Position numbers and translations under genes: made by a program
In this document: piece after piece, positions 47,462-53,847 of the stretch
How positions within the stretch are numbered: the stretch's first letter is position 1
How the letters are laid out: each line of letters opens with the position of its first letter
The notes under the pieces: model-generated
Databases searched by the model: none
Seen by the model: the letters and a program-made list of their open reading frames with translations, nothing else
What the model was told of the DNA's origin: nothing
DNA from: Chitinophaga sp. S165
GTDB taxonomy: Bacteria > Bacteroidota > Bacteroidia > Chitinophagales > Chitinophagaceae
Reading direction: 5' to 3'
Length of the DNA stretch: 64,000 nt
NCBI RefSeq assembly: GCF_003182155.1
Contig: NZ_QGTG01000007.1
Coordinates: 186,001-250,000 of the forward strand

Positions 47462-48487
47462 ATGAAACGAACGCTAATTTTGATCTGTTGCACAATGCTG
47501 CTGGCTCTTGGTTGCCTGGCTTTGCTGGTGGCAGTATCAGGCATGCCCAACGATAAGAAAAATGGTTTTAACAGGCAGTGGCTTAAATTGACGCTTCGCC
47601 AGCAACATTCATATCAGTTGCCATTTGCCGGTGAAAGATTATTTGGAGCTGGTGATAGCCTCTATTTATCCGAGCCCTCACATCGCCAGGTGTATCGTCT
47701 TGACGGTGATCTGCGTATCATAGATACTGTGCATTTAAATGTTAATAAACAACTCAAGCCCCCGGTTAATTTCTTTGCAGGTGCAGGCCATATTTATGTA
47801 CATGAGTATAATAGCGGGAATGTATTTTCTAAAGGCATACAGGCAGCAGCATTTGATTCTGTAAAACTATCTGAAGGGCCGTTTGTGAAGTCTCTGCAAC
47901 TGTCCGATTCATCAGTGGTAATAAGAGGATTTATGCCTGGTAGCCCAAGACCCGTGTTCATGCGCATTAATACCCATAATGGGGAGCAGCGCCAGTCTGA
48001 TATACTATCTGAAAAAGCAGATGCAGGTTTCTCCAGTGATGGGATCCTGTGTAGTAATACAAAAAAGGACCGCCTGTTTTATATACCTTATTTTGAAAAT
48101 GGTATTTACTGTATGGATAACAATATCCGGTTGCGCTACAAACATCCTACTATTGACACTGTTTTTAATAGTGATATTGAAGTTACAAACAGGGCTTCCG
48201 GTGACATGCAGAAGTTATATGCATCTAAGCCTCGTGCAAAGGTGAATAAACGTGCTTTTGCGAATGACCAGCTACTATTTGTAGAATCAGAGCTTCAGGC
48301 AGATAATGAGAAAGCAGATACATTCAGACAGTATCCTGTGCTCGATACCTATCACATTGAAACGGGCAGTTATGTAGGTAGCTTTTATCTTCCTGTAGAT
48401 AAACGGAACGTTTTATCTTATTATGTCAATGACGCAACACTATACGTCCTCCTGAAGGACCAGGTAGTATCATTTACTCTGAACTAG
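47462..48487 (+). CDS. secreted beta-propeller-like protein of MauE cassette
   Basis: A 341-residue protein with an N-terminal anchor (MKRTLILICCTMLLALGCLA; the Cys after LALG could be lipidated). The rest is strand-rich with regularly spaced D-x-L/I blades (GDSLYLSEPSHRQVYRLDGD, FFAGAGHIYVHEYNSGNVFS, SKKDRLFYIPYFENGIYCMD-type turns) and ends YHIETGSYVGSFYLPVDKRN...LYVLLKDQVVSFTLN, a typical closing blade. Relatives accompany MauE genes in Bacteroidota but have no assigned role to my knowledge. It ends overlapping the convergent gene at 48470 by 18 bases. Confidence 0.7.
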   Translation: MKRTLILICCTMLLALGCLALLVAVSGMPNDKKNGFNRQWLKLTLRQQHSYQLPFAGERLFGAGDSLYLSEPSHRQVYRLDGDLRIIDTVHLNVNKQLKPPVNFFAGAGHIYVHEYNSGNVFSKGIQAAAFDSVKLSEGPFVKSLQLSDSSVVIRGFMPGSPRPVFMRINTHNGEQRQSDILSEKADAGFSSDGILCSNTKKDRLFYIPYFENGIYCMDNNIRLRYKHPTIDTVFNSDIEVTNRASGDMQKLYASKPRAKVNKRAFANDQLLFVESELQADNEKADTFRQYPVLDTYHIETGSYVGSFYLPVDKRNVLSYYVNDATLYVLLKDQVVSFTLN

Positions 48488-49624
48488 CCCTGCCTGACGC
48501 AACAACTGAACTGTATTTTCCACTACTCCTCTTGATGTCATTGCATGCTGCAATAGCGTATGGCCGTTTTTATTCTGCAGCATAACCAGCTCCCGCTTAT
48601 AATGTTTCAGGAATGGGGCCAGCAGCTCTTTTTCATTTCTTCTGATCAGGTCGAAGATAATATCAGGTATACTGCTGACAATATGTTTTAATAGCCAATG
48701 AGGCCTTTGAGAAAAGCACGCCCTGAAATGTTTCCGGGTTTTATTATCAATGGTAAAGCTGTTGAGAAGATATTTTACATTCGTTGGATCTAAATTTTGC
48801 AATACGGCTGCTATGTAAGATTTTAAGTGTTCATGTTCAAACGGATAGAGCATAGTCAGCCAATCAATGTTGAATATAGCGAGCCTGCGAAAAAAAGAGC
48901 CGCCAAAATATTCCTGTACTTTTGCTAGCGGAGCCCAATCCAGACATATGATGTGCAGTATTATTTTTTCCTGAAGGTCTGTTACCTGAGGGGATACCCG
49001 CAAGGAAATCAGAAAATCATCAAAGGGGTGGAGCGAAGCATACTCTTTTTTAATAGCCTGTGTCTGATCTGCCAGCATGGGGAATATATTGTAGCAGCAA
49101 TGGTACTGATCGATAGTACGCAGATCGGTATACTCCTGATCTATACCATGTGCCAGAAGAATACAAAGCCATTCCAACGCGTTAATTCCCCCATTTCCCC
49201 AATATGCTTCCTGTGAAAAGAGATCTGCATCTGCAATGATAGTTGTTCTGATAATGTCGGCTACAATCCGGAGTTCCTCTTTATCATTGATGGAGGCGAT
49301 GTCTACGATGAGCATTGCCAGATTGTATGGTCCGTTCTCGCTGTTGCCCATCAGGTGCGCGGAAGCACCTTTTTTTACCAGCTGCTGTAATGAATGGAGG
49401 GTGTCCTGTGCTTTAGTGACGGACCTGTCATTTCCCGTCTGTTCCACATTTTCAAAGGTAGCTTTAAACTGTTTGTCCAGCTCATCTTTCTCTGCTTCTG
49501 TCAGGGTATTTCTAACTGTTCTCCATGCGGCTTTCTCTTTTTCCAGATGATTACGTGCTGCACCGAGGTTCCGTTTTATTTCAAGAAAGGTGGCAATAGG
49601 GAAATCCTGTTTCATGGGTCGCAT
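48470..49624 (-). CDS. helical protein with degenerate ankyrin-like repeats
   Basis: A 384-residue cytoplasmic, all-helical protein. An N-terminal charged coiled-coil-like region (about 12-55) precedes repeats with weak ankyrin character: LQQLVKKGASAHLMGNSENG and, near the C terminus, LVMLQNKNGHTLLQHAMTSR followed by GVVENTVQLLRQAGL. The middle is not recognised. Ankyrin proteins serve as protein-binding scaffolds; nothing more can be said. The alternative start at 49615 (MKQDFPIATF) is equally plausible. The 255 bases upstream hold no gene. Confidence 0.65.
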   Translation of the reverse strand: MRPMKQDFPIATFLEIKRNLGAARNHLEKEKAAWRTVRNTLTEAEKDELDKQFKATFENVEQTGNDRSVTKAQDTLHSLQQLVKKGASAHLMGNSENGPYNLAMLIVDIASINDKEELRIVADIIRTTIIADADLFSQEAYWGNGGINALEWLCILLAHGIDQEYTDLRTIDQYHCCYNIFPMLADQTQAIKKEYASLHPFDDFLISLRVSPQVTDLQEKIILHIICLDWAPLAKVQEYFGGSFFRRLAIFNIDWLTMLYPFEHEHLKSYIAAVLQNLDPTNVKYLLNSFTIDNKTRKHFRACFSQRPHWLLKHIVSSIPDIIFDLIRRNEKELLAPFLKHYKRELVMLQNKNGHTLLQHAMTSRGVVENTVQLLRQAGLVQSK

Positions 49625-49879
49625 CTATTTCAGGTTTAAATATAGGGCTAATCAGGCTATTAAGGGAGTCCTGACTTATTTTTCGGCAAGAGGGGCTTTA
49701 TCAGCCAATACATGTTCGCATTGACCGTTGATGGATTAAGTTGAAATCACGGCTACGCCTACCCACTTTTAATGTGGAACAACACATACCAAATAATCCA
49801 TGTCAGGCTGGTAAATTAAAACGTATTTGAGAATGTTTCTTAACCAGAAAGAAGCCATTCATAAACCCTGAAGACGTTT

Positions 49880-50419
49880 TTATGTAATCAGCAATTCCTT
49901 CACCGTTCGATTCCCCGGTAAATTTCTCGCTACCACAATGACTTTACTGCCTGCTGGCAGTAGAGTGGCTTTATAATACCAATCTACGCCGTTCCGGCCT
50001 AAAACCGCCCGACCGCTCTCGGTAATAACACCATCCGTGTCTACTACCTTTATCTCCACTTCTGCTACCCGGAACTCATTTTCGGCAGTCACTACAACTT
50101 CATCACCTTTCAATCGGATATTTTGGACTTCAGGGCTGCGGTAAGCATCCTTTACCGCTATATTATAAGCATTTTGCCCCGGCCCTGCCAGCGACTGATA
50201 ATAAGCCTTTATCTGCGGATCTTCCAGCATTTGCTGCGCGAGCATCGAAGCAATGGTCATCTTATGCCTTGCCTCCAGCTGCTTTTGTGTAGGCTTTTTC
50301 TTTGAAGGGCCACGTTTCTTCGCCATAATGATCTGCCCGTTCCTTTCGTAGATCGTGATCTGTTTGCCGAGGGTGCCCCGCACCAGCTGCATGAGGATAT
50401 TGTCTTTAACAATGGCCAT
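49880..50419 (-). CDS. hypothetical protein, DUF6266-like N terminus
   Basis: A 179-residue protein of unknown function. The start LMQLVRGTLGKQITIYERNG then QIIMAKKRGPSKKKPTQKQL resembles small Bacteroidota proteins (DUF6266-like) with a beta-hairpin followed by a basic patch; a helix EARHKMTIASMLAQQMLEDP follows, then AYYQSLAGPGQNAYNIAVKD, and a C-terminal Ig-like beta domain (VEIKVVDTDGVITESGRAVL ... VIVVARNLPGNRTVKELLI). No signal peptide. The upstream DNA carries an inverted repeat, AGGTCA (50515-50520) / TGACCT (50546-50551), with an inner ATATC/GATAT stem, possibly regulatory. Confidence 0.65.
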   Translation of the reverse strand: MAIVKDNILMQLVRGTLGKQITIYERNGQIIMAKKRGPSKKKPTQKQLEARHKMTIASMLAQQMLEDPQIKAYYQSLAGPGQNAYNIAVKDAYRSPEVQNIRLKGDEVVVTAENEFRVAEVEIKVVDTDGVITESGRAVLGRNGVDWYYKATLLPAGSKVIVVARNLPGNRTVKELLIT

Positions 50420-50820
50420 AAAAAGGTCGTTTTGAGGTTAGTAATACAAGTTTCCTGTATCGTTTCTCAAAGGTACGTATAAGGATACTAAATGGACATC
50501 AAAATATCATTTAAAGGTCACTTCAATATCGATTTGATATATAAATGACCTCTTAATACCCTTTTGGTAACCTTTTAATAGCCTTATATAAAGCCGATAG
50601 AAAGCCTATCAGAACACTGTAGAAGGATAATTATACTGGGGGAGCCTATTATCGGGAAATTGCCGGATTGTCAAAGCCATCCGGTTCAGGACTGCAACAC
50701 AAGAGGTAACGGATAGAATTTGTCTTGTTTGGACGTTCTGAAATTTATGCTGAACACACAATCTCCAGGTTTTCAACTTGATCCAGTTTTTCCGCACAAA
50801 GGCTTCTTTCAGTTTATGGT

Positions 50821-50854
50821 AAAAAAAAGCCTTCAAATCTTTCGACCTGAAGAC
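50821..50854 (-). terminator. intrinsic terminator of the tRNA-Glu-like gene
   Basis: On the minus strand GTCTTCAGGTC pairs with GATTTGAAGGC (three G-T pairs) around a GAAA tetraloop (50840-50843), followed by T8 (50821-50828). Confidence 0.85.
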
Positions 50855-50862
50855 TTTATCTG

Positions 50863-50936
50863 TAAACCAGACGAGGAATCGAACCCGTGACCTCCTCCGT
50901 GAAAGGGAGGTGTTCTTCCAACTGAACTACTGGTTT
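50863..50936 (-). tRNA. tRNA-Glu(UUC)-like gene with irregular T arm
   Basis: Minus-strand cloverleaf: acceptor AAACCAG / CTGGTTT (7 bp), U8-A9, D stem GTTC/GAAC, anticodon stem CCTCC/GGAGG with loop CTTTCAC (anticodon TTC, Glu), variable AGGTC, discriminator A, no encoded CCA. The T arm is abnormal: ACGGG faces CCTCGT, which pairs only if one T is bulged. The A1-U72 pair and A73 are also unlike normal bacterial tRNA-Glu. It may be a decayed tRNA gene, or a tRNA mimic kept beside the Y RNA array. It has its own terminator. Confidence 0.65.
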
Positions 50937-51001
50937 ATCTCCGTTACTTGCCGTAACAGACTACAAGTATACATTATTATTTTTATTTATTTCATAATGC
51001 A

Positions 51002-51037
51002 TAAACAAAGCGATCACTTCTATGCAGAAATGATCGC
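51002..51037 (-). terminator. intrinsic terminator of the Y RNA array
   Basis: On the minus strand GCGATCATTTCT pairs with AGAAGTGATCGC (12 bp, one G-T pair) around GCAT, followed by TTTGTTTA. It lies 14 bases after the last Y unit and marks the 3' end of the array transcript. Confidence 0.8.
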
Positions 51038-51050
51038 AATAATTAAATAA

Positions 51051-51116
51051 AACAGGGTAATAAGCGGAAGCCACTTTGGTTTGGAGTCGAAGCAATGCTT
51101 TCCTACGACACCTGTT
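51051..51116 (-). ncRNA. Y-RNA-like unit 7 (minimal, no tRNA module)
   Basis: 66 nt. The closing helix is AACAGG(U)GU with ACCCTGTT (8 bp, bulged U). Conserved 5'-strand core GGTGTCGTAGGAAAGC; second helix AAGC/GCTT-type pairing with CGCTT. The inside is only about 20 nt (TTCGACTCCAAACC...), a remnant T-loop-like sequence without T stem, D arm or acceptor. Last unit before the terminator. Confidence 0.75.
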
Positions 51117-51134
51117 AAGTAGGTATTAAAAAGA

Positions 51135-51264
51135 TAACGGGGTAATAAGGTGTAAGCAACTATCCAGTTGTTCTACCATTAAACTATTCGCTTTGCAACG
51201 AAGAGGGAGTCGAACCCTCATCCACCGCTTGAATCGAAGTAACGCTTACTAACGACACCCGTTA
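51135..51264 (-). ncRNA. Y-RNA-like unit 6 with permuted tRNA-like module
   Basis: 130 nt. Closing helix TAACGGG(U)GU / ACCCCGTTA (9 bp). The inside has T arm GAGGG-TTCGACT-CCCTC, acceptor TTCGTT / AGCGAA joined by a GCAA (GNRA) tetraloop, then TA, a D-arm-like GTT...AAC, and a small hairpin CAACT-GGAT-AGTTG where the anticodon arm would be. Confidence 0.82.
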
Positions 51265-51274
51265 AGAAAATAAA

Positions 51275-51410
51275 TAAGCCGGAGTAACATCCGGGAAGCG
51301 TTCTGTGCTTAACCATCTCAGCCATTCTCCCTACTTCGGGCGAAGAGGGAATCGAACCCCCGTATGCAGATTTCAGAACGAAGTAACGCTTATCTACGAC
51401 ATCCGGCTTA
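51275..51410 (-). ncRNA. Y-RNA-like unit 5 with permuted tRNA-like module
   Basis: 136 nt. Longest closing helix: TAAGCCGGA(U)GU / ACTCCGGCTTA (11 bp). Here the base before the bulge is A and its partner T, a compensatory change from G/C in the other units. Inner stem CGTTCTG/CAGAACG (7 bp) replaces the anticodon stem; T arm GGGGG-TTCGATT-CCCTC; acceptor TTCGCCC / GGGAGAA (one mismatch) with a 6-nt loop; D-loop-like GGCTGAGATGGTTAAGC. Confidence 0.85.
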
Positions 51411-51422
51411 AAGAAGATAAAT

Positions 51423-51540
51423 AAGGCAGGGTAAAAAGCGGAAGTGACTATTGCTCTACCAACTGAGCTATCCACCTTTCGGCAGAGAGGGACTCGAACC
51501 CCCGACACACGAAGTAACACTTTCCTACGACACCTGGCTT
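51423..51540 (-). ncRNA. Y-RNA-like unit 4 with permuted tRNA-like module
   Basis: 118 nt. Closing helix AAG-C-CAGG(U)GU / ACCCTG-C-CTT (9 bp, one C-C mismatch). T arm GGGGG-TTCGAGT-CCCTC, acceptor TCTGCC / GGTGGA closed by a GAAA tetraloop, then TA and a perfect D arm GCTC-AGTTGGTA-GAGC. This is the most tRNA-like unit. Confidence 0.85.
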
Positions 51541-51560
51541 AAAAGAGCTTAATGAAAATT

Positions 51561-51670
51561 AAGAAGAGGTAAAAAGCGGAAACCGTTTATACTGCTCACC
51601 AAGTTGAGCGTTCCACCTATGAGGCAGAAGGAATCGAACCGAAGTAGCGCTTACCTACGACACCCTTCTT
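51561..51670 (-). ncRNA. Y-RNA-like unit 3 with permuted tRNA-like module
   Basis: 110 nt. Closing helix AAGAAGGG(U)GU / ACCTCTTCTT (10 bp, one G-T). Second helix AAGCG/CGCTT. T loop GGTTCGATTCC with a weak T stem; acceptor TTCTGCC / GGTGGAA (7 bp) joined by TCATA; D arm GCTC-AACTTGGT-GAGC. Confidence 0.83.
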
Positions 51671-51688
51671 AAAGAAGTTTAAAAAACA

Positions 51689-51799
51689 GAATGGGGCAAT
51701 AGCCGGAAGTGATTGACGGTTCCGCTGCTCTCTGGCAGCTGCAAACCATCAACGGCATGAGCAATGGCGAAGTAACACTTTCCTGAACGACACCCATTC
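51689..51799 (-). ncRNA. Y-RNA-like unit 2 with a simple double hairpin instead of a tRNA module
   Basis: 111 nt. Closing helix GAATGGG(U)GU / GCCCCATTC (9 bp). Inside, TTGATGGTT (51744-51752) pairs with AACCGTCAA (51713-51721) and encloses GCTGC/GCAGC. No T loop, acceptor or D arm is present, unlike the neighbouring units. Confidence 0.8.
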
Positions 51800-51820
51800 T
51801 GAAGAATTTAAAAGAATAAA

Positions 51821-51960
51821 GCAGGGTAACAAACGATAAACATGTTTTTCTTTCCGGTGCTCTCACCCATCTGAGCTATCCGCTCTTGTCAGAGCAGAGT
51901 GGGACTCGAACCCACGAACCTCCGGAACCATACGAAGTAATGCTTACCAACGACACCTGC
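51821..51960 (-). ncRNA. Y-RNA-like unit 1 with permuted tRNA-like module
   Basis: 140 nt, first unit, 61 nt after the ro60 stop codon. Closing helix GCAGG(U)GU / ACCCTGC (7 bp). Inner stem TTCCGG/CCGGAA in the anticodon-stem position; T arm GTGGG-TTCGAGT-CCCAC (perfect); acceptor TCTGCTC / GAGCGGA (7 bp) with loop TGACAA; TA; D arm GCTC-AGATGGGTGA-GAGC. Confidence 0.87.
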
Positions 51961-51969
51961 TTTTTCTTG

Positions 51970-51996
51970 AACATCCCTCCCTTTTGGAGGGATGTT
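51970..51996 (-). other. perfect 11-bp hairpin between ro60 and Y unit 1
   Basis: AACATCCCTCC (51970-51980) and GGAGGGATGTT (51986-51996) with a 5-base loop. On the minus strand no T run follows, so it should not end transcription; it may protect the ro60 mRNA 3' end or serve as a processing site separating mRNA from Y RNAs. The T run lies on the other side and would only serve plus-strand transcripts. Confidence 0.6.
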
Positions 51997-52021
51997 TTAT
52001 GAGGTTACAAAAAATGAACTG

Positions 52022-53557
52022 CTATAAAGCAAGGCCGGAAATCTCTGTGATAGCGTCGCTACCCTTTTCAATGGCATCCATGATCTCGAATATTTTATCA
52101 CTCCATCCTGCTACCAGGAATACATCATTTCTCCGTACGTCCAGTGGTACTGTATTGTACCCGGCAAGATCAAAGAGATACAACTTCGCGTTTGGCGCTA
52201 TCTTTTTGTACGCTTCCCACATCGCCGACATGGTGTTCGGTTTTGATGTTTGTGCAGTGTAATTAGACGTACTATCCCACAGCTGTCCATCAGTGAAAAG
52301 CATGATCTTATCAGCAATCTGCTTTCTTTTGATCAGGTCAGCCAGTACCAGGTATCCGTTTGTTGCATATCCTACTTCCCCTTCCCGGCGATAGAACTCG
52401 TCTACATTACCAAGAATATTATCCGGAGACATATTCACGATCTTCCAGGTGTCCCCGAACATACCGGAGGTAACGTATTCACACTTATGCTGTAACAGCA
52501 TTCCTAACAGCAGTCCGATATCATACAGCTTTACTGAACTCTTAGCCGAAACCGGTTTCTGCATAGAACCGGATACGTCGCAGGCAATCACTACACGGGT
52601 CTTTACATCGAAGCCCTTCAGATGCTGTACGCTCGTTTGTAAAGCGTTCTCCAATGCTCGTTTGATGCTGATGATCATACCATGCTGTATGTTACTCAGC
52701 TCCCTGTAAGCTGACAGATAACGGAAAGGTAGCTGCTTTGATTTCAGTACGGCATTTTTGTCAGACAGCATTGCACATACCTTTTGCAGGTGTTCTGCGC
52801 TGACGTCGTAATCCAGCATATTACGCAGGTTACGTAATGTTGCCATATATCCCAGCTGACCACTGTCTATCAGATCTTCCCACACCTTTCTGAAAGCCTT
52901 TTTTTTGTGGTTTGCAGACTCGTAGGTTGTCTTACCCGCAGCAGATAATGCTGTTTCCCAGGTGTAAGGCGTTTCCAGGCTGTCTTTTGCTATCTTGTTA
53001 AATAGCAATTGTTGTGACTCGTCTTTCGCCTTCGGGTGTACGACAAACAGTGCGTCTTTTAAGGTCACTGCTGTTTTACGGTTATATTTTGCGAACTGGT
53101 ATTCGTCAAATTTATTGAACGCAATAGCCAATCCTTTCTGTAACTGTTTACTCAGATTATGCAGTTTCTTTTCCTCTGTCCTGTTGTTGGCCAGTGTATA
53201 ATATGCCAGCAATTCCGTGATCTCATCTGCACGCTGAACAACACGACCCGTCATCTGGCTTACCAGGTTATCGCCCTTGTGTATCCGTGCCAGTTCAACT
53301 GCCAGTACCATTGGTACTGAGCGCAGGTACATCTTTTCACGTGTATACACCGCAAGTCTTGCTACGAAAGCAGGATCGGTCTTAGCGATCAGGGACCGGA
53401 TACGTTCCAGCTTATCTGTGGTTTTCTCATAAAACTGGTCCTGCAGAGATGCGGTAACTACAGCACTGTATAGCTCCAGCTCCGGCATAAGCGTATATGC
53501 CTTCGCGTTTTCGTGGTTCGTAACCGGCTTCGTAGTTTTAATAAAATTGAATCTCAT
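52022..53557 (-). CDS. rsr: Ro60/Rsr ortholog: TROVE domain plus vWA domain RNA-binding protein
   Basis: A 511-residue bacterial Ro60. The N-terminal two thirds form the HEAT-repeat TROVE ring (TTDKLERIRSLIAKTDPAFV, ARLAVYTREKMYLRSVPMVL, TWETALSAAGKTTYESANHK, FRYLSAYRELSN) that in known Ro proteins binds single-stranded RNA ends in the hole and Y RNA on the outer face. The C-terminal third is a vWA domain with MIDAS DVSGSM (about residue 325) and MLFTDGQLWD. Ro60 binds misfolded or damaged RNA and teams with exonucleases; Y RNA gates access. Directly downstream on the same strand lie seven Y-RNA-like units, probably made from the same or an adjacent transcript. No RtcB/RtcA/RtcR genes are present in the window. 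Confidence 0.95.
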   Translation of the reverse strand: MRFNFIKTTKPVTNHENAKAYTLMPELELYSAVVTASLQDQFYEKTTDKLERIRSLIAKTDPAFVARLAVYTREKMYLRSVPMVLAVELARIHKGDNLVSQMTGRVVQRADEITELLAYYTLANNRTEEKKLHNLSKQLQKGLAIAFNKFDEYQFAKYNRKTAVTLKDALFVVHPKAKDESQQLLFNKIAKDSLETPYTWETALSAAGKTTYESANHKKKAFRKVWEDLIDSGQLGYMATLRNLRNMLDYDVSAEHLQKVCAMLSDKNAVLKSKQLPFRYLSAYRELSNIQHGMIISIKRALENALQTSVQHLKGFDVKTRVVIACDVSGSMQKPVSAKSSVKLYDIGLLLGMLLQHKCEYVTSGMFGDTWKIVNMSPDNILGNVDEFYRREGEVGYATNGYLVLADLIKRKQIADKIMLFTDGQLWDSTSNYTAQTSKPNTMSAMWEAYKKIAPNAKLYLFDLAGYNTVPLDVRRNDVFLVAGWSDKIFEIMDAIEKGSDAITEISGLAL

Positions 53558-53582
53558 GACCGTTATTGTTTGTTTGATGATA

Positions 53583-53606
53583 CAAAGTTGTAATGTGTGT
53601 GCGCAC
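53583..53606 (-). promoter_or_regulatory. putative ro60 promoter with palindrome
   Basis: The minus strand has CAACTTTG at 53583-53590, one base off TAnnTTTG, 26 bases before the start codon. Directly upstream is the palindrome GTGCGCAC (53599-53606), a possible operator. Confidence 0.35.
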
Positions 53607-53726
53607 TCTTTTTGCGCAGGATAAAATTCTTTTTAAAAATTCTCAGAACTTATCTTGTCAGCGCCGGTTGATAAATGTCAAGTCTATTTTTCGGCAAATG
53701 TCATTCGGCATAGATAAGTATATGGT

Positions 53727-53734
53727 TACCTTTG
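53727..53734 (+). promoter_or_regulatory. -7 promoter box for pirin gene
   Basis: TACCTTTG matches TAnnTTTG exactly; transcription would start near 53741 with a leader of about 105 bases. No good -33 element seen. Confidence 0.45.
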
Positions 53735-53847
53735 TTTAAACAGCCAGACCACTGTATAAAAAGTTGTGAAAACTATCCGTTGGCATGCCCTTGCAGCCAG
53801 CCCTTATGTCGGGTATTAAGTCCCAAGTGAAGCTTAAAATAACGTAA

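Noticed and set aside
51218-51520. 100-codon minus-strand ORF inside the array
   Set aside because: It is open only because the units lack stops in that frame; it spans three RNA units and encodes no recognisable protein.
51051-51960. CRISPR array
   Set aside because: Copies of a ~26-base conserved strand recur every 70-150 bases, but the intervals are not uniform, hold T- and D-arm motifs and pair with a second conserved strand, and no cas gene is near.
51135-51960. tRNA genes interrupted by ~100-base introns
   Set aside because: Acceptor 3' strands pair with the 5' strands that come right after them through short loops, better than with 5' strands across the insert, and no group I core is visible; permuted Y-RNA modules explain the data better.
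51970-51996. rho-independent terminator of ro60
   Set aside because: On the ro60 strand the stem is followed by TCAAGAAAAAGC, not a T run.
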